From Marinilabilia salmonicolor JCM 21150 (GTDB lineage Bacteria; Bacteroidota; Bacteroidia; Bacteroidales; Marinilabiliaceae), in contig NZ_AJKI01000006.1 in assembly GCF_000259075.1 (NCBI RefSeq), positions 1 through 60,107 of the forward strand: a stretch of DNA of 60,107 nucleotides. Reading direction: 5' to 3'. This document shows, in pieces, positions 35,415-45,500 of this stretch. Every line of letters begins with the position of its first letter. Within the stretch, counting starts at the first letter, position 1. The position numbers and the translations under genes are program-made. Below the pieces are notes generated by a model that was not told the DNA's origin, made no database searches, and saw nothing but the letters and a program-made list of their open reading frames with translations.

Positions 35415-36050
35415 AAATAAGACTTCTGTCGCACCTCCGCAGCCTATTCTTTACCAGGACACTCTCCTGCTACCGGTCTGACACCGCTCTGCGGTTAAAT
35501 TAAGTAGATTAAGCATGAATCTCTAACACAAAATCTTCCTTTTGGGGCATCCCCAACCCACCAGACCAAGGACTCAAAACTCTCAACCAACACATAACTC
35601 AACACCCAACTCAAAACACGCAACACTAATCCCTGAACCCAAAGCACTACTATCCCCCCATCGCGCTACCCCCTAACCCCCTGAAAGGGGAACCGCCACC
35701 CCGCAAACACAATCCGTAACTCTAAACACAAAACCCGAAACACATAACTCAAAACACAATATAACCCGAAAACCCAACCCCGCCTGCCCCCCCACAGCGC
35801 AACTCAAAGTCCCCCTTGGGGGGATTTAGGGGGCCCCTCTCTCTTTTCATCAAAGAAATTCCCCTATTTATCCAATCCTGTAGGCTGTTTCCTCATTTTT
35901 TGCAATCTTTGCGCATTGAAAAATAGTATAACGTGAGAAGGGAAAACAGGTTGTATCCGTTGCAGATAAATACCGCTCATCGAAACCTTTAGCACCTACA
36001 ACCCGTAAGGAGATAGATATTACCATAAACAAAACAGTTATATAACCTGA

Positions 36051-36311
36051 ATGAAGATCGGGAATAACATACATACTACAAGCAATAAAAAGGCCTACCG
36101 GAAACCGGTGTTGGAGGTGGTGGAGATTGATCGGGTGGTGCTTTTACAAGATCCATCTCTTGGAGACCCGGGGAGTGGTGAGGGACCTAGAGGTGCTGGC
36201 ACTGGGACTATCAGTGGAGTTTCAAGTTTTCCGAATAATTCTTTACCATCAGAGTCGGACTATAAAAAAGAGAACCCTTTTGGTGGAGGAACCCCTAACT
36301 ATCAGCGGTAG
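36051..36311 (+). CDS. Small orphan peptide, Gly/Ser/Pro-rich C-terminus
   Basis: An 86-residue protein from an ATG at 36051. Its first third (MKIGNNIHTTSNKKAYRKP, then VLEVVEIDRVVLLQDPS) has the basic Y-x-K/R-P-x-L-x-V-x-E-I pattern seen at the start of many short, unassigned Bacteroidota proteins. The remainder is Gly, Ser, Pro and Asn rich (GDPGSGEGPRGAGTGTISG ... ENPFGGGTPNYQR) and looks disordered. No signal peptide. A strong Rho-independent terminator follows at 36365-36413, so it is transcribed as a single gene. The leader-plus-core look is compatible with a modified or processed peptide, but no modifying enzyme is adjacent and function is unknown. Confidence 0.6.
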   Translation: MKIGNNIHTTSNKKAYRKPVLEVVEIDRVVLLQDPSLGDPGSGEGPRGAGTGTISGVSSFPNNSLPSESDYKKENPFGGGTPNYQR

Positions 36312-36364
36312 AAATTTTCTCAAAAACGGCATTAAAAGATAAAAGAAGAAGCTCGATAATCTTC

Positions 36365-36413
36365 AAAGGCTGAAATTCCTGAATAGGAGTTTTCAGCCTT
36401 TTTATTTTTTTTT
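36365..36413 (+). terminator. Rho-independent terminator of the small peptide gene
   Basis: AAAGGCTGAAA pairs with TTCAGCCTTT around a short loop, followed by a run of Ts to about 36413. It lies 54 bp after the small peptide stop. Confidence 0.85.
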
Positions 36414-36464
36414 GTAAGACACATTTATTAGCCTTGAAAAAAACGCGCTATAAGCCTAAAAAAG

Positions 36465-36496
36465 AAGCCCCGTTCCAACATTTCGGAACAAGGCTT
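36465..36496 (-). terminator. Terminator after the giant T9SS gene
   Basis: AAGCCCCGTTCC and GGAACAAGGCTT form a 12-bp stem; on the minus strand it is followed by TCTTTTTTAGG. It belongs to a composite 3' region (36461-36560) repeated after the two other T9SS genes. Confidence 0.8.
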
Positions 36497-36528
36497 CTTA
36501 ACTTCACAGGGTTAACTGTGATATCGTG

Positions 36529-36556
36529 GGGGCCCCTTAAATCCCCCCAAGGGAGA
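36529..36556 (-). repeat. G-rich repeat in the 3' region of the giant gene
   Basis: GGGGGCCCCTTAAATCCCCC in front of CAAGGGAGA; member of the G-rich family, next to the terminator. Confidence 0.7.
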
Positions 36557-36597
36557 CTTCCTGAGAACCTTTATTTCTGATGTTATAGATGTCCAGC

Positions 36598-39500
36598 TTA
36601 TCTGACTACCTTTTCTGTTTTAATAGTTCCACCGGTTTTTACGCGAACAACATAAACGCCGCTGTTATCAGGTAAATCTATTTCACTTTCCGTTTCATTT
36701 GTAGTAATCCTGTCCATTAAGCGGCCGTTCATATCCAACACTTCAATAAGTGCACCTGAAGACTGTAACAAGTCGGAACTAATTTTCACAAGCGCATATT
36801 CACTCCTTCCAATAATCGAAATATCTCCAGTATTAAACTCATCAGAATCATTAAGATTGGTTGGTATTTCCTGTGTTTTCTCCAGATGGAGAACAAATCT
36901 GTTATGCTCATGACCCTGATGAATAGGCATAAACACATATTCCGGATACTCCTTCATATTTACCCATGCTCCTGTTTCCTTATCCTCAAGAAATACATCA
37001 TAATTGGCTTCAAATCGGGACAGATTAACCGAAATCTTTGTCTCCTCAATAATGCGGGTTCTAACACTCACTGGCAAAGAATATGCAGGCTCAGTCAACA
37101 AGAACTTTCCGTTAATACTAAAAGCATTTCCTCCAATGCGGGTATAGATTTCAGGAATATTTTTGGAATCATTAAATCGCTTTTCAGAATCCTCTCTTCC
37201 CTTTTCATCCATAAAATTATCCGAAAAGTAGATAACGGTTCCATCCAGGGCTTTTGAATTACTAATTTTCAACCGTATAATATTAACTTCCTGCGAACCA
37301 CCAGATCCTGCACTCTTCAATCCAACACTATTATCCTTAACCCTTGTTTCCGGTGAAACTGTCAATGTTGAGTTTTCTTTTTCAGCCTTTATCCATACAG
37401 TCTGATAAGGCGGAATATAACTTACATTTTCCTCAGTCTGACCGAACGCCTCAGGAGGCAGAGCATACACCCCGGGATCATCATCCCCACCGTTGTTGTA
37501 TGTTTGCCAGGTTCGCTCTCCACCAAAAGTTACCCGATTCCACATTGTATTACCAAAATCGCTTCGTCCCCACCCGGAAGGATCTTCCCAGTCTATAGCT
37601 GTTGGATATGGATTGGCAAACAAATGATGGTCAATTTCTGCAAAAGTTCTGGAAAGCTCACCAACATTAATCTCTCCTTCATAATCCAATACTTTATTCT
37701 GATAATACCAGGTACTAACACCTTCCATCTCGTTTAAGTCAATATCTCCAACCACTCTCAACCACTGGTTTCGTCCATTCTTGTAGCGAAGAACAAATAC
37801 CCAATCAATCGAATTCGGGTCATTATTCAAATCCCCAAACCATGAAGCTTTTGCTTTTCCATCAACTTCAGAACGCAAAGGAGAACCGATATACCAGTAA
37901 TAGTTCTTTGGCATATTCATAACTACATTCCCGATTCCTGCTTTAGTTGGTAATTCCGGCAAATACAAAGCAGCCAATGCATCTGCGTCACTTTCAAGGG
38001 TTATCTTTCCATCATTTACCACATCTCCGGTAACCTCCAACATCACCCCGGGCTTCACAACAAGGTTGGCATTCTCCTCGATGGTAAGCCAGGTAAGATT
38101 CATATCACTGGTTATTTCAGGAGCATGAACACTATTTCCTGAAATGGTAATATCTCCTGTTGATGGAACAACATTGGCACACCAGTTAACCGGATTGTTC
38201 CAGTCGGCATCCGCTGAGCCCATCCACAAGCCATCAGTAGCAACAACAGAAACTGCTATATCATTCGAAGTCGTGCTGCAACCATCTGCTGAAGTGGCTA
38301 CCACATTCACAACGTCAGCATCCATAAGATTAACGGGTTCAAATGTTTCAGAAGCACCATTTTGCCCGGAAACTCCGTTAACAAAGAATTCATAGCTCAA
38401 ACCAGTTATTGTTTCAGCAGGAATCGCTGTAAATACGGGACTATTGTTCACACACAAGGAACCTTCAATATTTGATTCCAATGTGACGCCGGATATGGCT
38501 TCATTTACAGTAATTCCAATTTCTCTCGGATCACTCTCTCCGCAATTATTTTCAGCTGTAACTGAAAGAGTTCCACTTGTAGCTGAAATACCAAAGGAAA
38601 GCGAAACAGAATTTCCGGTGCCGTTTATTATTACATCTTCACCGGAATAACTCCAGTTATAGTTCGATATGGTTACATCCAAAGGCACAGTGAATACCAC
38701 ATTGTTCACTCCCTGGCAAACTTCAGTGTCGTACTCGGTAAACTCACCAGGTTGATCCGCCAGAACCGGGAAAGTAATGGTAACCTCATCAGACGATGTG
38801 CACTCACCATTGCTGATGGTCCAAAGCAGGGTATAAGAGGAACCATTTGTGCCACTAAAATCGCTTGTAGCAACGGTTGGCTGATCAATAGTGCCTCCGG
38901 TTCCTGAAACAATGGTCCACAAACCTTCTCCCACAAGTGGATTATTACCTTCCAAAACAGTGGCACTGGCCCCACAAAGAGACTGATCTTCACCTGCATC
39001 GGCATCGGTAGGTGTGGCATATACTGTTACCTCTCCTTCATCCACTACACCAGTTCCGTTTCCATTGTCATAAGTGTAACCTGTCAATTGATAAACACCT
39101 GATTGTGGAGTAGACAATACATAAGGTATCGAAGTCACAGTTACCGCACTTTGGGCTACCCCATCAATGGTATAATTCAACACATAATTAAACGGCACAG
39201 GGAATGAGGAAGTGAAAGTAACAGGTATTCCTGCTGATGTTCCACAAATTGCACCATCGGGAGTTAACTTGGCTTTTGGCTTCACTGTATTCAATGTAGC
39301 CGATGTAAAATCCATCTCCCCGGCAGCAGGAACAGTCACTCTGGAATCAGTAATGATTGTTCCGTTATTATTAGACCCTGAGGCGGAAGATGAAATTTCT
39401 GTCCACTCTGATGCCAAAGCATCATAACCCACCACTAACAAATCATCCACTCCCCCAACAGTAATCAATGGAGTTACATCACTTGATGCATCCCAGTTAA

Positions 39501-42500
39501 TAGAAATCCGGGCTTTGCTGCCTGAGGGCGCACTTACTTTCCAGTATTCTTTGGAGTTTACGTAAGTTACCGGATTATTATAGTTGGCATAGGTGGTATT
39601 GGGAGTAAAATACTCCACTTTCCAGTCAGTGATTCCGCTCTGTGTAGCCACCAGGGTAAGCTTGTTGCCCAACGCTCCGTCTTTTCCCACAGGAAATCTG
39701 AATGAATCGCCCTGGTTAATACGCTTGATAAGCGGACCATTAATATAAGAATCAGCCCGACCACCAACAGGTGAAACACTGGTGCCCAACGAATTGGTAA
39801 TCGTCAATGGATTGGCATCTGAAGTATTAATGACACCACTGGTGAGTTGTAAAATACCCGAAATTTCAGTTGCTCCATTAATAGTAAGACCGCTGTTGTT
39901 ATCAATCTCCAGATTGTTAAATGCATTGATGCCGTTGAAGTCTCCTGTTGCCCCACCAATGTTTTGCGCTGAATTTCCTGCAAAGCGCACGGTAGCTTCA
40001 CTCCCGGCACCTGCTACAAAACGGCCACCATTGTAACGCTCCATTGTTCCACCGATAATCAGCGTTTTATTATTGACACTGTTGTCGAGCGTTGCACCGT
40101 CAATCACCAAACTGTTGCAAACAGTAAGGTTTTCATTCGGTAACACCCGGGTTCCGGTACCTGAAATTTTCAGATTGGGGATAGAGGTAAACAGGTCGGC
40201 TACGATATTGTAGTTACCCGATCCGCCAAATTCCAACGTTGAATTTCTACCACAGTCTAAAAAGTCGGTATAACGACCGGCAGGCATTACGGGACTCTCT
40301 ACATATAGAGTCCCTTCCCCCTCGATGGATCCAAGATTGTGACCAATATACGGACTGACAATTTTCAATTGATCATTAATAATGGTACGATAAGCAAAAC
40401 AGTTGTCTGCATCTGCGGTCACCGCTGCATTAATGATAACCACTGCACCATTGGGGCCGCCTTCCGGACAGGCAGGAGCATCCCCCACAGGTGTCCAGAT
40501 ATTTTTATCACTCCAGTTTCCTGAAACATTGGCTTCATAAGAAGGAACCTTATCAGGGATCTCCGATACAAAGCCTGCGGTATATTCACCACTTACAGTG
40601 TTGGCTCCACCAAAAGTAAAAGAAATGGTGTTGTTGCTCTCATCAACTTTATCTGTGGCAGCTCCGGGAGTTGCTTTACTCCAACTGGTTCCTGGAACAA
40701 GAAGTCTTGCTGCCACATAATTATTCTCGTCAGCAGCTGCCTGTAGAATATCGTCATCATGGTACACCATGTCAAAGCTGCCAGAGAATCCGCTGAGACC
40801 AGCGCTCTCTACCTCCCAGTAATAATCCAATACACGGAAAGGACTTTTGGCAGAAGGATGTTTTTCGTTGATGGTATTCACTCTTACAGAACCTACCTGG
40901 CTGTTTTGAGTAATATTAAGAACCGCCGGTGTGTATTTGCCCGCCAACCCCATAGGGAAGGTAAAGGTCTCCGGGGAACCTATCACCGGAAGATACTTTT
41001 TGATACCAATATTACTGTAAACCCCATCGGATGTGATCATTTTGAAATTATTAAAGTCGCTTCCCTGAATATCTGAGTTTACACCAAGGGTCAGTAAATT
41101 GTCGTTGATATCAAATATTCCATTCGACAATATCAGGTTATTTTCCAGTGTGATGTCATTTTCAAGTCGTGCTCCTTTACTATCGTTCAATTCCAAACGT
41201 CCGAACGTACCTGTTCCGGAAAGAAGATGTCGGGTATCTCCATTAATGAGCAGCACTCCCCCCGCATCATCATCACTTTCGTAATTGGCATTGTTAATCA
41301 GGTCACCTTCAATGGAAACCAGATTCGCACCCGTAATCAACCTGCCCGAAGCAAGCTCCATATCGTTAAAAACATTAACATCCCGACTAAGTGTAACAGA
41401 GGTGACCGGATTTATTTTCAGATCATAGAAATCAGTAGCAGTGTTTCCTTCGATGCTTTGTTCTCCGCCGCTGAAAGTTGTAAGGTTATTATAATGATTG
41501 TAAGTTCCGTTGTTTACCATATTCCCTTTGATGATCAGGTCAATATCAAACTCACTATTCGCGTCAAAAACTGAGTAGGTGTTACTCAAAGTCATATCTC
41601 CTTGTAATGTAAGGGCGCTCACCATCATTTTCACCATAGCATCAGAGCCGGCAGCACCTGTGACTGTAAGATTATTCAACGGAACGTTTGCATCCACCAG
41701 ATAAGTCTGGTCTCCTGTTGAAGCGACGAAAACAATCTCTCCACCTGTAACATTGGAGGTCTCCGGTCTCAGATATAGGTCTCCATAGCTGTTGCCGCCA
41801 CCACCACGCAAGATCTTTAAGGTTCCACCTGACATATTAAATCTACTGCCGGCATTGAGTACTTCCAGTTTGGCATTGGTAGTAAGAGTCTTGCGACCAT
41901 TAATGGTCACTTCTCCCCCACTTTGCAAATAACTCAGGATGCCACTGGTAGTTGCCGGATTGCGTCTAATCTGCCCGTTGACAACCAGTTTTCCACCTCT
42001 CACATCAATGGTTGAGGCACCACCTCCGGCATATTCAATGTCATTGTTATTATTCCGGCTGTTAGGATCACCCACATATACCTCCCCCTTTACAATAGTC
42101 AATTTTCCATTGAGGAAAAGGTCATTATTATCAGAATTGTCATCCCCAATGAGTACCCGCCTATTGTTCGAGTTATCATAATCAACGTACAATCCTGCCG
42201 TTGAAGGAATAGTAAACGGAGTGGATGTAGAAATAGTAAAATCTGAATTGGGATTTACACGTTTGTATTCCAACGTACCATTCTCCAGGGTCAGCCAATT
42301 GTTATCGGGAGTATTAAGATCACCCGCAATGTCGATGGTCAGTTTGGTGGACTGTGAAGAGCCTTTGTTAACTGTTACTTCTTCAAACTGCGTATCAGGG
42401 GCGCCGGAAGTATTGGTGATTTTGGCATCACTATCTCCGAAGAAAGTAACCGGGATACCGGAAAAATCACAACCCGCATAAGCATTAGCTCCATTCCCAA

Positions 42501-45500
42501 ATGAAGCATTATTTACAAGGTCGCCACCAATCTTAAAACTTTGGTTATTGGCATTACTGTAAACCTGAATACCGGCTCCCTCGCTAACAACAAGATCGCC
42601 TTCAATTATAAAGTTTTGTGCCAGATTCCCGTTATCATAAAAGATCAAAGCACCACCCTCCAAATTAAAGTTACCCTTAATTGATATTGTTTTAGCCTTT
42701 TTCCCGGCTGGACTGGTAGGATAATTTGAATTCCAGGTAGGTGCATACCATCCCTCAGAAGTCAATCCCTGAGTGGTTAAATCACCATAAATGGTAACAT
42801 CTGTATTTCCAAAGATAATATTAGATCCCCCCATTGGTGTCACTACAAGATTTCCATAACTTTCAATGTCATTTGGCAACCAATAAGTAGTTCCTGCCGT
42901 ATTATTGATTGTGTACAACTCTGTTGTACCCAGGTTTTTATTAAAATCAGTAAAATCTCCTTTAGGGAGTTCAAAGGTACTTCCTGATGAATAAGCGGTA
43001 CTGACCCTCAACAATCCATTGCCATTGGGATGAGACATTACAATGCCAAAGTTACTGGCAGGACTATATTTTACATCCAGTACTCCACCTGTTTCAATTT
43101 GAAGAGTTGCGCAATTTTGAACATCTTCATTTTTAGTATTTCGATTTGGATAACCGTTCCTATTTGTTGAACGTTCCAACGAAACAGTATGCCCAGTCCC
43201 AATAATCACAACATCTCCTTCTGCGGGAATTCTGGATGCAGCATTACCGGAATGCCCGGTTGTTGACCAGGTATTTGTTTGATTCCAATTACCTGAGCGA
43301 CGACTGTAAAATTTTGAAGGTTCTCCAAAAGCAGTTACTACTCCTGCTGTATAATCCCCGTCAATAAAATCAGTACTTAATCCGGGGGATGTCCAATCAG
43401 AAATGGTATTATTTCCTGAGTTGACACTGGATGCTGTCCCATAGTTCCATGTATAATTCCCGGCATCATATACAGCGGGGATATAATTCGATTCAGTGCC
43501 GCTGACATCGGATTGGTTGTAAACAAAACTATGGGTAACCTTTCCTTCATAACCGGTAAAACCTTCCGACTTCACTCTCCAGAAGTAATCCAGGGAAACA
43601 TTTTCAGCAGTTACTACTGGGTGGGCATAATTCACCGGCACAACCGTAATACTGCCATAGCTGCCCGGAGCGGAACTGAACCCCATTGCTGCAGGAGTAT
43701 AACCTTCTACCCCCACAGGAAAAACCCGGGATGCAGTTGAATTATATGCGATGGTTAATCCGCCATCACCCGCGTTTCCGGCAGTTTGAATAAACCGGTC
43801 GTTACCGGCTCCCGAAATAGCAGCATCTGCTCCCAACCTCAGGTTTTGTGTATCAATATTAATATGCTTAGCACTCGAGAATGTTAATGTTCCGTCAACA
43901 GAAATATCAGCAGTTAGAGACACAGGTGCTGCAGCTCCATTGTTATTATTGAGGGTCAGGTTTCCAAATGCGCCGTTGCCATCACCTCCAATAGTCTGAA
44001 CTGACGATCCGTTAAGTTGAATAGATCCATCGCCAGTATGAGTCCCCGAATTGGTCACGTTTCCTTTTACAAACAACGTTTTTCCACCATCATCGAATAT
44101 CCCCTTGGTTAAGGTAAATGCTCCCTGCACCGTCAAGCCGGTCATATCTCCATCCAAACTCAAAACCCCACCATCTTTACTAACCGTCAAATCTGCCAGT
44201 CCGTCATTTCCATTGTTTACCGTACCGCTTACAGAAAACAGCTGATCAACTTTACCATTAAAAAGAGTGGTATTGGTTCCTGAATGGTAAGTGCCATTGG
44301 CTGCAATATTAAAATCACCACCCACTGTTACATCCAAATTGTTAGCTCTCAGCCCACCGCGTGTTAGATCGATATTTTTTATTACCGTCAATGCATAATC
44401 ATCGTTCAATGTAAGCAGTGCGCCTGCATTTGAGCGATCTACAACAATGTTTCCAAAGGGTGCTTGTGAGCGTATCTTAAAATCATTATTGCCATTGAGC
44501 GAAAGGAATTTAAACGTTCCGCCTGTTACATTGATGTTGTTATCGGCCGAAAAGATATCAACTGCGTAGTTGTTACCTCCACAAACATCATAGATCTCTA
44601 CCTCTCCACCGGACATTGCAAAAACATTGGCCTCCGCATTGATGTTAAAAGTTCCTTTACTTCCCTCAAGCCCAGAAGTTGATGTGTTGGTATTTATGGT
44701 TGCCTGTGAAACAGCTCTCAAATCAGCAGGTGAATTGTACTGCGAAGGCGTACGCTGATAGCGACCGCGCAAAGCAAGCGTTCCTCCTGTTTGCATGTAA
44801 GAAGCCAGTCCTGATGCACCTCCTGCTGCTCTAAACTGCTTGGCATCGATGTATCCGCCATTTATATCCAGCTGTCCTGAAGCCTTGTCCCAGGTAATAA
44901 GGCCACCAGACTCCCTGGTGGAGAAATAACCGTCATCCACCTGAAAGCGACCATAAATTGAGAAGGAGGATGCATTGGAACCTTTGTTTACTCCGTTAAC
45001 TTCTCCTGTTCCACCCGAAACGCCATAAGCAGCATTCACTTCGGCATAATTATCGGCAGTATTCAGTAAAATCACCTCCGGCCCATTAAGCAACAAGGCG
45101 CCGTTCACAGGAATATAGTAATCACTATTGGGAGTACCTCCGCCACCGCCTTCAGTCAAAGAGGGAATGACTGTAAGTCCTGTCAGTTCCAGAGTTCCTG
45201 TTCGAATCCAGAGTGCCTTTTTAAGGTTGGGATTTTCCTCCGTAGCACCGTTGGTGTCTCCACCTGAACTATTGGCGCCAAAAAGGCGAAAGTTTTCGTA
45301 AGCTGATGAATAAACAGTCAACTTATATGTCTGATCCAAACCTTTGTCAAGAACCAGGTTGTAAAAATCCGTGGTACCGTTACAGGTAAGCTTATTGTTG
45401 CCTGCACCCTGGAAATAGACCGTTGCAGCACCTGTTTTTCCGCTGGCTGACGGAAAACTGTTAAAAACAGGATAATCAAGGTTGGTGAAACGAACCGTAC

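Larger units (their letters stand above)
35246..36050. other. Gene-free 800-bp region stacked with repeats
   Basis: Holds G-rich repeats (35237-35268, 35641-35690, 35808-35840), a short hexamer array (35291-35320), the inverted 48-bp double hairpin (35367-35414) and a low-complexity ACTCAAAACAC-type tract (about 35570-35770). No coding frame looks real until the small gene at 36051. Confidence 0.7.
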
